From assembly GCF_000143415.4 (NCBI RefSeq), contig NW_003314274.1:1449775-1513774 (forward strand): 64,000 nucleotides of DNA. The letters run 5' to 3'. The stretch is from Selaginella moellendorffii (taxonomy: Eukaryota > Streptophyta > Lycopodiopsida > Selaginellales > Selaginellaceae). Both the position numbers and the translations under genes were made by a program. The notes beneath the pieces were generated by a model. The model worked only from the letters and a program-made list of their open reading frames with translations. It did no database searches and had not been told where the DNA came from. Of the stretch, positions 30,986 to 42,218 are shown in pieces. Numbering within the stretch: position 1 is the first letter of the stretch; the number at the start of each line of letters is the position of its first letter.

Positions 30986-31372
30986 TGTCAGGAATCCCCC
31001 AATTCTTGCCACATTCTTGACTCTCGCCGGATTCCTGACCTGCAAACCACATTCCTGACTCTCGAGACACTTCCTTATTCCTGACTCTCAAGACACTTCC
31101 CTATTCCTAACTCTCGAGACACTTCCCGATTCCTAAGTCTCGAGCCACATTCCTGATGATGATGTGGCGCCTCCTCGACCTCAGCTATATTTAGGCCATC
31201 CTCGATCCAAGAGTGGTGGAGCTTCATCAACCTATAGTATATATAGGTTAGCCTTGTTCCATTTTTCCACAATCTGAATCAACGCTAGTCTAAGGCCTCT
31301 TCTTTGTTTCCACTAGCTTTTCTCTTTGTCTTTTTGCATTTTCCAGTCTTGATCTTGTCAGGGGTCTTGACA
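30986..31372 (+). repeat. LTR-C 5' LTR
   Basis: 387 bp with repeated ATTCCTGACTCTCGAGACACTTCCC-like units of ~30 bp near 31020-31150. It contains the TATA box and presumed transcription start. Confidence 0.93.
31238..31245 (+). promoter_or_regulatory. LTR-C TATA box
   Basis: TATATATA lies 30 nt before CACAATCTGAATCAA (31268), the segment complementary to the primer-binding site. This spacing is normal for TATA to transcription start and supports 31268 as the start of R. Confidence 0.7.
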
Positions 31373-31374
31373 GT

Positions 31375-31389
31375 TTGATTCAGATTGTG
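31375..31389 (+). promoter_or_regulatory. LTR-C primer-binding site, self-complementary type
   Basis: TTGATTCAGATTGTG starts 2 nt after the LTR and is perfectly complementary over 15 nt to 31268-31282 within the same LTR. It bears no resemblance to the tRNA-Met site used by LTR-A and LTR-B. This is the arrangement of self-priming elements such as Tf1. Confidence 0.75.
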
Positions 31390-31473
31390 TTTTTTCATTT
31401 TTTGATTTAGCTCGTTATGATTGTTTGATTACCTTTGCCTTTTTTTTCCCCCTTTTTTTCTTTCTTCTTGCCA

Positions 31474-32424
31474 ATGGAGTCTCCAAGCCATCCTGATTTC
31501 TTTGCTGAAGTCCTTGCAAAAATCCAGTTTGAGAATACCGAGCTGAAGGCGACCCTTCTTCGCATGCAGTAGGAGCTTGCTTCACTTTCGGCTCAAGGAT
31601 CCAGCAAAGTTCCTGAACCGAAGGTGAGTTTCCCGGTGAAATTTTTAGGCAAGCGTTCAGAGCTTCGCGGATTCCTGAACCAGATGGAGTTGATCTTCGC
31701 ACTTCAACATTGGCAGTACCCTACTCTCGAGTCTCAAATCGGCGCGATTGGGACGTTGCTCGAAGGTGCAGCTTTGTCATGGTTTTCTCCTCTTTTGGAG
31801 AAGAGCATGAAAGGGGTTGTGGTTCCAGAACTGATGGATCTTCAATTGTTCAAAGAGAAGCTCGAAGCATATTTTGGCGAGACGGATCGGGTTTGGGCTG
31901 CTACCACAAAGATGAGACGTCTCTCTCAAGGGTCTCGTCCTGCCTCGATCTACGCTGCAGAGTTCCAACTCCTGGCTTTGGACACTCAGTGGGATGAGCA
32001 GGCACTGATTGACCAATTTCGTTTCGGCCTCAACAACGGTGTCAAGGATTTGTTGCTCACCATGGAGGATCCCAAGGACCTGTCGGATGCCATCAACAAA
32101 GTTGTTCGATGTGACAATCGTCTCTTTGAACATCGTCAGGAAAGTCGCCGCGCCGCTGTTTTTCCGTCCCAGTCTTCGGGGCATACTGCTGAACCTACTG
32201 CTCCGGTTCCGATGGATATTTCTGGTACTCCCCGACTCATTAGAGGGAAGTTGAGTCCTGCTGAGAAGCAACGTTGAATATCTTATAATCTTTGCCTCTA
32301 TTGTGCTGATCCTAATCACAAAGCAACTGTATGTCCCAAGAAGCCTCCTCGACTGCTCGAGTTCACTCTGCCTCAAAGTCTACCTCTATTGCAGTCGGGA
32401 AACGACCCTGTCCAAACAGAGTAG
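31474..32424 (+). pseudogene. LTR-C gag
   Basis: ATG in MESPSHPDFF. The core is PVKFLGKRSELRGFLNQMEL...WFSPLLEKS...LEAYFGETDR...EFQLLALDTQWDEQALIDQF (gypsy gag capsid type), followed by the zinc knuckle [14 protein letters not shown] (CX2CX4HX4C). Two premature stops occur: TAG at 31570 (after RMQ) and TGA at 32275 (after EKQR). The frame ends with TAG at 32422. The pol frame (-1 relative to gag) opens at 32289, giving an overlap suitable for -1 frameshifting. Gag would form the virus-like particle. Confidence 0.88.
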
Positions 32425-35400
32425 GAGCTGTCTGTTTGGACTCCCCGAATAAAAATCACTCTTCTTCTTTATCAAGCTCCTCACCACCTTTCATCAAAGC
32501 CACCACCAATTCCCGCAACTTCCGCGTCCCATGTCTCCTTTCTTTCACCAGACAATCAGGACTCAAGGCTCTGGCGTTACTGGACTCGGGTGCAACTTCC
32601 TGCTTCATGGATACGGACTTTGCTGCCCGACATCACGTTCCTCTTTCTCCTACCATATGGGATTTGAGGGTTGAAGGCATCGGCGGGCATTCTGTGTCTC
32701 CATCTTCTGGACTTAGGGAAACGTTGCCCGTTCGAGTACACATCGGGTCCACCGTCACCGATACCGCCTTCAACATCATCAACAGCAAGTCCTCCTCTGT
32801 GGTGCTCGGTCTTCCTTGGTTCCAACTACATCAGCCTCAAATCTGTTGGAAGGAATTACAGCTCATCTCTCCCATGGCTTCCCCTACTGTTCATCGAGTC
32901 CGAATCAGGAAAAGTTCCCTAAACTCAAATTGGGGTTCTATTCCTGACTCTATAAAGTTTTCACCCTCTTCTTTTTCCTCTCTTCCATCTTACACTGGAC
33001 CGTATCCTCGTCTCATCATTCCATTTAGTCGTACGCCTCCTCCTATCTCCACAATCACTATGAAAGAACTCCTTCATGAAGAACCTCTTTTTCTTTTTGC
33101 TTTGCATGTTTTTCCTGTCAGTCTTTCTGAGAAGTATCATGATTTTGGGGATGTGTTTGACAAGAAAAAAGCTAGTGTACTACCTGTTCATCAGCCTTAT
33201 GATTGTCCCATTGATTTACAGAAAGGAGCGTCACCTCCGTGGGGGCCTATTTACGGGTTATCCCCGTCCGAGCTTAAGGCCCTCAAAGAGTACGTGGATG
33301 AGAACCTTGCCTCGGGCTACATTCAGCATTCGCAGTCCCCGGCTGGAGTGCCTGTCTTCTTTGTCAAGAAGAAGGATGGGAGCTTGCGGCTAGTCATCGA
33401 CTACCGAGGTTTGAACAAGGTGACTGTTCGGAACCGTTATCCGCTGCCCCTGATCTCGGACCTGTTGGAACGTCTCGGCGGTGCCCGCTTCTTCACCAAG
33501 ATCGACCTCCGTGGAGCATACAACCTGATCCGGATCCGGCCTGGTGATGAATGGAAGACTGCGTTCCGAACCCGCTATGGCCACTTCGAGTACACTGTCA
33601 TGCCATTTGGCTTGACAAATGCTCCAGCAGTTTTCCAACACATGGCGAATGACGTCTTTCGGGAGTTTCTTGATCAGATGGTGATCGTCTACCTCGATGA
33701 CATCCTCATCTACTCAAAAACTCAGGAGGAGCATGACGAACATGTACGCAAGGTGCTAGCGAAGCTGCGAGAACACGGCCTATACGCGAAGCTTGAGAAA
33801 TGTTCCTTTGATTAGCAGTCTGTGGAGTTCCTTGGGTACATTGTCACTCCTGAGGGTATCACGATGGATCCTGCCAAAGTCAAGACTATTCTCGAATGGG
33901 AGCCTCCACAATCAATGTCGGATGTTCAGGTTTTCCTTGGCTTCGCCAACTTCTACCGCAAATTCATTGATCACTACTCTGACATTGTCCTTCCTCTCAC
34001 ACATCTCACTCGCAAGGATGTTCCCTTCTCTTGGTCTGCTGCTGCCCAGCAGGCCTTCGACACACTCAAGGCGGCCTTCAGTTCTGCTCCTGTCTTGATC
34101 CATGCTGATTCCTCACAACCTTTCTTCATCGAGGCTGACGCCTCCGACTTTGCCATTGGTGCTGTGCTGTCTCAACTCGGAGCGGATCACGAACTTCATC
34201 CGGTCGCTTTCCATTCTCGGAAATTCCAGCCTGCGGAGATCAATTACGAAATCCACAACAAGGAGCTCCTTGCCATCGTGAATTCCTTTGGAGAGTGGTG
34301 CCGTTTCTTGGAGGGGGCGAGCCATCAAACAACAGTCTGGACCGATCACAAAAATCTCAAGTACTTTGCCACTTCCCGAGTTTTAAGCCGTCGTCAAGCA
34401 AGGTGGGCACAATTCCTAAGTTGGTTTGACTTTGTTATCAAGTACAGACCTGGAAAGTTTCAAGGCCTTTCTGATGCTCTTTCAAGGCGCTCCTATCTCA
34501 GTCTCAGGCTTGGTAATCCTGCCTTCGATCAACAGGATCAAGTTATCCTCGGTCCTGATCAGCTTCAAGTTATGGCAATTTCCCTGGCTCCTTAGGACTC
34601 CTCCTTGATGGATGCAATCAGAAACGATCTTCAATCCGATGATTTCGCTAGCGACATTTTCCCCCATCTTCAGGCTGGACACCCAGTGACTCCCGACTGC
34701 CGGCAATTTGACGAGTTTGAGTTCTTAGATGGTTTATTGTACCGTGGGGAGCAGCTTTACGTTCCTGAAGGTGATGCTCGAAGGTTGGTCCTGATGGCGT
34801 GCCACGATAGCCCGACTGCTGGTCACTTCGGCATTGCGAAAACCTATGAGCTAGTTGCACGGGACTTTTGGTGGCCTCACATGGACGACTACATCAAAGC
34901 TTTTGTTACCTCCTGTGACACTTGTGCCCAGAATAAGGTACCTCGCCACCTTCCTTCAGGTTTGCTTCGTTCCCTTCCGGTCCCTTCAGGTCCTTGGGAA
35001 TCCATCTCCATGGATTTCTTGAGTGATCTTCCGAGTTCTGGAGGCTTCAACAGCACTTTAGTCATGGTGGATCGCTTCACAAAGATGGCGCACTTCTTGC
35101 CATGTACCAAGGAGTTTTCGGGCGATGACATGGCAAAACTGGTATTCAGGGAAATTTTCCGACTTCATGGGATTCCTACAGATGTGTTTTCGGATCGGGG
35201 GCCTCAGTTCATCTCTTATTTCTGGCAACGGTTTTTGCAGCTGCTTGGAGTGAAGGCCAACCTCTCTTCGGCATATCATCCTCAAACTGATGGGCAGTCC
35301 GAGCGAACGATTCAGACGTTGGAACAATTCTTGAGGTGCTTCATCAACTATCATCAGGATAACTGGTTCGATATCCTTCCTCTTGCTGAGTTCTCCTATA

Positions 35401-36155
35401 ACAACTCTGTTCACTCCTCTCTTCGAGTTTCCCCCTTCTTTACAAACTCTGGCCGAAATCCCTGATTCAATCTCTCACTTCCTTCTCCATCTGAATCCTC
35501 TCGTTCAAATCCCCGCTCTGAGGCATTTATCTCCAACCTCCAGGAAATCCACAACTCCATCTCCTTCCACCTCCATCGTGCTCAGGAATCTCATAAAACA
35601 TTTGCCAATGTCCATCGTCAGGATTGTCCCCCTTACAATATCGGGGATAAAGTCTGGTTCCTCAGGCGAAATATCTCCACCACCAGGCCCTGTCCAAAAC
35701 TCGATTTCAAATGCCTTGGTCCTTTCCCTATCACTGCCATCATTAATCCTGTCACTTATCGCCTTGCACTTCCCTCCTCATATCAAATTCACCCCGTTTT
35801 TCACTCCTCTCTCCTTGAGCCTTATATTCCCAGTCCTATTCCAAATCGGGTCATTCCTCCGCCTCCACCAGTGCAGCTCGAGGATGGGTCTGAATAGGAG
35901 GTTCAGGACATCCTTGATTCCAAGATTTCACGGTCTAAACTCTACTATCTAGTGGACTGGAAGGGTTACGGACCTGAGGAACGCACTTGGGAACCTGCGG
36001 ACAACCTGATTCATTCTCCTGACCTTGTTCAGGACTTCCACCGCCGCTATCCTTCTCATCCCAGTCCTCATTCTTTTTCTCCATCTCCCATCCCTCGCCG
36101 CTCATCTCATCCTCCTCTTCGTTCTCGTTCACATCCTCGTTCCACTCGTTCTTGA
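32331..36155 (+). pseudogene. LTR-C pol: protease-RT-RNase H-integrase-chromodomain
   Basis: One continuous frame with four nonsense codons (TAG 33813, TAG 34593, TGA 35463, TAG 35895). In order: protease [17 protein letters not shown] with [36 protein letters not shown] and intact [15 protein letters not shown]; RNase H FIEADASDFAIGAVLSQ and TDHKNLKYF; integrase HHCC region ACHDSPTAGHFGIAKTYEL...CDTC, catalytic MDFLSDLP, SDRGPQF and QTDGQSERTIQ; GPY-like PYNIGDKVWFLRRN; and chromodomain [33 protein letters not shown]. The catalytic residues are intact apart from the stops. The chromodomain targets integration to marked chromatin in this clade. Confidence 0.92.
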
Positions 36156-36166
36156 GGAGGGGGTGC
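36154..36166 (+). promoter_or_regulatory. LTR-C polypurine tract
   Basis: GAGGAGGGGGTGC directly before the 3' LTR (36167), the usual site of plus-strand priming. Confidence 0.75.
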
Positions 36167-36553
36167 TGTCAGGAATCCCCCAATTCTTGCCACATTCTTG
36201 ACTCTCGCCAGATTCCTGACCTGCAAACCACATTCCTGACTCTTGAGACACTTCCCTATTCCTGACTCTCGAGACACTTCCCTATTCCTAACTCTCGAGA
36301 CACTTCCCGATTCCTGAGTCTCGAGCCACATTCCTGATGATGATGTGGCGCCTCCTCGACCTCAGCTATATTTAGGCCGTCCTCGATCCAAGAGTGGTGG
36401 AGCTTCATCAACCTATAGTATATATAGGTTAGCCTTGTTGCATTTCTCCATAATCTGAATTAATGCCAGTCTAAGGCCTCTTCTTTGTTTCCACTAGCTT
36501 TTCTCTTTGTCTTTTTGCATTTTCCAGTCTTGATCTTGTCAGGGGTCTTGACA
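36167..36553 (+). repeat. LTR-C 3' LTR
   Basis: 387 bp, same length as the 5' LTR, followed by the CCGGA duplicate. In this copy the R-start segment reads CATAATCTGAATTAA, two changes from the 5' copy. Confidence 0.93.
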
Positions 36554-36558
36554 CCGGA

Positions 36559-38186
36559 AAGGGTGCCACATGGTAGTGGCCGAAGCAAAAGCCAAACGAG
36601 CGTAACACGTTTGGACTAAAAGCTCTGACTTGAAAGGTCGAGAGTGGGAGTGGAACTCCCAACAAAGTGCTCCAGGAACAAGCACAAAGCGAGCAATAAG
36701 CGAGGCTCCAAAAAGGGACCGAGATGGAGTCCGAGATGGACCGAGATGGAGTCCGAGATGGAGTCCGAGATGGAGTCCGAGATGGACCGAGATGGAGTCC
36801 GAGATGGAGTCCAAAGTGGAGTCCGAGATGGACCGAGATGGAGTCCGAGATGGAGTCCAAAGTGGAGTCCGAGATGGAGTCCGAGATGGACCGAGACGGA
36901 GTCCGAGATGGACCGAGACGGAGTCCGAGATGGACCGAGACGGAGTCTGAGATGGAGTCCGAGATGGACCCGAGATGGAATCCGAGATGGAGTCCGAGAA
37001 GGACCCGAGATGGAGTCCGAGGTCAAGACTGAGACCGGGACCGAGACCGGGACCGAGACTGAGGCCGAGCCCGAGTCCGAGTCCGAGTCCGAGTCTGAGT
37101 CCGAGTCCGAGTCCGAGTCTGAGTCCGAGTCCGAGTCCGAGTCTAAGTCCGAGTCCGAGTCCGAGTCCAAGTCCAAGTTCGAGTCTGAGAGGGTGAAAGC
37201 CCAAAGCGTTCGTCTCTCAGACCCTGGGGGGTTTGGTGAGCTCCAAAAGTATAGTAAGGGGAAGGACTGCAATGGAGCCAGTTTGGCCAGGAAAGGCCAG
37301 TTTGGCCCAGGAAGGCCAGACCCAGTGTTGGGTGATGAACTGACCACTGGGAAGTCCAAGACAAGAGTGAACATGGACCGACAAGCGGGGTAGCTTGGTG
37401 AAGTGTTCAAGAGCCGGCTCTAGTTCCCCCGGGAGATCGACTGGCCGATGCTCCCAGTCCAAGTGTGGGTGGCACTACCTACTTGGATGCCAGGTGTGGC
37501 TCAATGGAACCTCGCTCTAAGCCCATGGCTAGAGCACCTAAAGGCAGAAGGTGGGGAGAGTACCCACGGGGCTCGCGTAGGCCCACGGTATTCCGAAATG
37601 TTGTCCTTGAATCCCAAATGGGGGAAAGGAGGAAGAGTAGTCCTCTAGCGTAGTGACTATGGATACAGTCACATGGTGAAGAAGTCCTAGAGGACCATGG
37701 GACTTAGTGGTCGGGCTTGTGGGCTTGGATCGAGTGGCAGTGTTGGCAAACATAGCCATGGACAGAAAAGGGACTTGGTAGGAATTGACAAAGGGACTTT
37801 GGGGAAGGCTATTCCCCATGTCTGTGGGCATCCTAAGGATGCTAAGGAGTGGATCTAGGATGACCACTCGTGGACGGATGGCCCAGTCTTGGAGAGACGG
37901 GATTGTGATGCAAGTGGTATTTGACCACTAGTGTGGCAAAGGTGAATGGGCATGGCCTTAGCGTAACGGGCCGATATGTTAGTGGTACCTTTGGGTGTCA
38001 GTCTTGGGACCGGACACGTGGAGCACTTGGACCAGGTGCAAGTGTTGAGTGGCATGGATGCCATTCTTGAGGATAGCAAGTCCCAAGTCCTGAATTGGAC
38101 TTATGGAGGTTGTAAATGAGACTCCTCCAAGTGGTCAGAGGTGTGGTTAAGTGACTAAAGTAGAATGGAAAAATTAGTCACTTACA
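36559..38186 (+). repeat. LTR-A2 5' LTR, main part
   Basis: Continues the LTR begun at 30948, after LTR-C. The tandem array is at about 36720-37190. A PBS TGGTATCGGAGC follows at 38190-38201. Confidence 0.88.
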
Positions 38187-41100
38187 ACTTGGTATCGGAG
38201 CTGTTCCTTGGTCTGACTTTTATTGGTGCTCAAGTATATCACCATTGATATTGGCATCGGAAGGTCTTAGGAGTGGGCCTATCCTTGAGGAGTAGCACGT
38301 CGAGAGGACATGGCTCTCCACTCGAGTTCATGCATGAACTTGGGCGCGATGTGGTGGATAGAAAAGGGGCCAGTAAGGGAACGACTTTGGGATCTTGGGA
38401 ACAGTATATGGTTTTCCTTCGAGAGTTGAGGATGTGATCCAGATGAGCGTTTGACTTAGCGAACTAGCTAATGTAGTTGTGGTAAACAACTATAGTTGGG
38501 ATCACAGGAAAGATAAAGACTCCAAAACAATAGAGGAGTCACAAGATTATCCTCATATAGTTGAGGTTGGTGCTCATGAATGTGAGACCAGGAGTAATGA
38601 CCGTGGGAGGTCAAATACGGAAGAGGACTCAAGTCCTTGAAATGGTAGCCGGGGCTACCTTTAATAAATGCTGGAACAACCCAAGGAGTTGGGGGGTGTA
38701 TTTAGAGATGAATTGGTATTCTCATCACATGGACAAGTCCAGAGAACAAAATCAAGTGTCAGAGTAACACTTTTGAAAATAATCCTTGTGAGTAGGACAT
38801 GAATGCAAGAAGTGTATTCCAGTGAGCTAGTGCCCCACAAGTAGGACCTTACGGGTCTGTGGATTAACCAAGTCCAAAATTGCTGGATGACTCAAGTAGA
38901 GTCAAGGAATGGTTCTAAAGGACTGATGGAAGCATTTGTACTGAGATGTGTGGTACCCCATGAAGGATGGGGGGGATCATAGAATCCAAGGATGAGAACA
39001 GAGGGTATCTCATCGATGGCAAAATGTGCCATGCTAAAGTTGTGGGAAAGGTGTTCCCAAAAGAAAACAACTTTGACACAAAGTTGTGTGTGACCTCTAT
39101 GGTGCAGTGCTAACGGATGGTTGGCATGAGAGAGAGCGGTATTGGTCCTGGCAAAGACTTAGACACAAAGAAGAAGTGTCCTAGAGGTAGGCTCGTGGAG
39201 CCGATGGTGTGGAGACACCAAATGTGCCAAAGTGTGATACCTTGAGGTTATGTTGGTGGGTTCATGAGAGCCCCTTGCCAAATGAATCCTAATGGAAATG
39301 GGAATGGCATAGCCTAAGCTGTAGAGCATGCAATTGAAGTGTGGTGACCCAGATAATGATGGAGGTGTGGAAGCACCAGCAATGAGTTGTAGGACTTGAC
39401 AACTATGAGGCAACTAAGCGAGAGGTGCAAAATAATTGGTTAAACGGGTAGAAGGTAGGTACCCAAGCCTTCTTAATGGCATAAGGAAGTTGGATATACC
39501 CTTACGGGGGATAAGTTGCTTATGTTGCGATATAGTAAATCAATGTCATAAAAGGAAATACTCATTGTCAAGGGAGCCGTCATTGGGACACCCGAACACT
39601 CTAGAACGCTAGGAGGTGGTGTTTGATGTCACAAGGGCAATAGATAAGGCCCAAGGGACTAAATCCCTAGCGAATGATGGATAGAGGGTGCTATCCAAAT
39701 GTCCAAGGTGGCGGAGACAGGAGAAGACTGTCTACTCGAATTGGACAAAGCCAAAAATGGAATTTTGGCAAGGCTAGTGATGGGCATGTAAAGGCCCATA
39801 AGCAACAATGTAATCCTGGTGTGTGGGGTTATAGGGTGAGCACACCTGGATTGAGGAACCACTCCCTAGGCTATCGGGTAAGTTCATCCCTAAGAATACT
39901 TGCTAAAGCATGATAGAAAGTGCAAAGCTATCCTCCTGGTCTGGAGGAGAATGACCGAAGGAAAGGTGTGAAGCCAAAAGCAAGAAGTAAGGGGATAGAA
40001 CCGAACCATAGGAATCAAAGGGCATAACTAAGGTTGGTTATTCCACCTGGGAGTGGAGAATCTAGTGGGGGCTCGAGGGTGTTGTTGCTAGCAACTGTGA
40101 TGCCATGGAAAGTCTAAAATATGGAATTGTCCATACTAGACTATATGGCAACTAGAAAGCTTGCAAAAAGGGGGGGCCTTAGCAAGCTAAGGGACAGAGT
40201 TCCTTCAAGGTTCCCAAAGACGATTCTAGGTAGTTTAGTGCCTAGAAAGGCCAAGTGTAAATGGTTCATGGAACACGAGAAACCAAAGTGGTGCAGCAGA
40301 AGCATGGTCTTGAAGCTTGCCATGAGGCAAGGCTATTAAGGTTAGGGAAGTAATTCCCAAGTGTTCAAAGAAAGGGCTTTGAACGAAAGTCAATGGTCAA
40401 GGACTTTCACGCTTATGCAGGAACCATGTTACGGTGGTCGGAGGACTTGCCAAGTGAGATTGGCAAGTTGGGGGAACAAATGCCCTAGTTGAAGGTGATA
40501 ACTTCAAAAGGGTGGGCCATGGGGCCGAGCATGGAGTCCATGCATGATCACAGACTTGTCAAGTGAGAGGACTTGGCAGTGCAGAGGAACTAGGTTCCTA
40601 AGCTGTGATCTATAGCGCGCTTTGACTATAAGTTGGTGCACTGGCGTGGGGAGTCACACTAGGCATCATGGATGATGCCTTCCGTAGATGCATATACGGA
40701 GGTTGGGTTCGAGTCCCAACCCTCTAGTGCTTGGGTTCGAGTCCCAAATCACTAGGGTGTGGTGATGGTTTGGAATATGAGGACACTCATATTTCGGTGG
40801 TCATGGACTCTCAATGAAGAGATTGGCTTGGGTACACCGCCAAGTAGGGGATGCCCCAGAGTCGTGATGCACGGTTAGATTGCTTAGAGTGAAAGCTCGG
40901 CATATCTAACTTGAACACTTTGGTGCAAAGGGCACCAAGGACGTGGTGGATGAAATGGGGACATATAGTCTCAGTTGCTATGGATCCTTGGCCGGAAGGG
41001 TTGGCTTGGGCGCACCGCCAAGTGAGGGGGATGCCCCCGGGGTCATAGTCAACAACTTAGAAAGGTCTGGAAGACCTAGTTCCTATTAATAGACCTATTA

Positions 41101-42218
41101 AGGGGTCAAGATGAGATCACTAGGTGATCTTGTGGCTAAATAAGGACAAGGTCTTTATTTGGGTTAAGGAATATGGTTCCTAGTTCAAAGCGTTGATTTG
41201 AACTATTGATAATGGTGTGGCTTGGTCAAGGTGACTAAGTGGAAAGGACACATAAGGAAATGAACTACGACCATACAATGGTATTGTGAGTTCAAAGTAG
41301 TCTCTAGGAGAGACCTATGGGAGGGTCATAAAGTTGGGCCGTGGAAGGGGCCTATAGCAGAAAATGCTAAAGAGATCTACTAGGGGTGAGCACCCTTTGG
41401 ACTTGGCAAAGTGGAGCTTTGCCATGGAACCAAAAGAATACCTTAAGGAGGGAGGTAGTGATCCTGTGTTGCTTGATGCAACAATCAATGGATAGGAACA
41501 AAAGACTAATGGCCAAGTTTGGGCCATGAAATTTAATGGGAGGAATCCAAATGGCAAAGTTAGCCAAAGAACACAAATGTGTTTGATGCTAACGGATTGC
41601 GGGAAAGGAAGTGGACTTCCAAGGATAGATTCCCAAGTGCTCCAATTTGGCGAAGTAAAAGCTCTAAGTGAGGAGCGGCAAAGTAGCCAAAAGATAAAGC
41701 CATGGACAGCCCTAGCACAAATGATGATTATTGGAACGTAGTGCCAAGGGTAGCACGAAATAGGAAAGAGGATGATGATGCTCTCAAGTAGAGAACTTCC
41801 TAGGATAGGGAAGTGGACTTGCACAATATGTGCAATGCAAGGTGTTGGAGACACCTAGGAAAATTGACTTCAAGAAGTCAAAAACAAACGTTCCAAAGTG
41901 CAAAGGTTATATCGATGAAAATTGAGACTACTCAAGATGGAGTAGTGGGATTGAGATAGAGACGGTGTCTCTAACAGGTTTAGCAAGAACTAAACCAATA
42001 AACAGAAAGGACCACTACAAGTGGTCCAATCAAGTCTCTAAGTTGGAGAGACTATCCTCCTTAGAGGATGACCAAGGCATGGTGAGCCTTCGGTATCAAA
42101 CCATTGACGAATGTTGGCGAGGTGCCAAAAATGGAAAGGGTAATACATAGTGGTGTTACTTTATAAAATAATTTATCGTTCGATGAGGACATCAAACTTC
42201 GTCTATGGGTGGTGGAGT
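38187..42218 (+). other. Non-coding interior of LTR-A2
   Basis: 4.0 kb parallel to 2776-6751 with small indels. One example is a ~70-bp stretch near 39085-39160 that is absent from LTR-A1. No gag-pol motif was found. It keeps the twin GGTTCGAGTCCC motifs (40706-40717, 40734-40745). Confidence 0.75.

Larger units (their letters stand above)
30986..36553 (+). mobile_element. LTR-C: chromodomain Ty3/gypsy retrotransposon, nested in the LTR-A2 5' LTR
   Basis: 387-bp LTRs (30986-31372 and 36167-36553) run TGTCAGGAATCC to GGGTCTTGACA, with target duplication CCGGA at 30981-30985 and 36554-36558. The interior encodes gag with a CCHC knuckle, then protease, RT, RNase H, integrase and a C-terminal chromodomain, the chromovirus order. 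The LTRs differ at roughly a dozen sites by eye, so the insertion is fairly young. Six in-frame TAG/TGA stops, and no frameshift outside the gag/pol overlap, interrupt it. The primer-binding site matches the element's own presumed RNA 5' end rather than a tRNA. Confidence 0.93.

Noticed and set aside
36539-37204. Possible CRISPR-like or satellite array
   Set aside because: Units are contiguous with no unique spacers and lie inside LTRs of a eukaryotic retrotransposon.
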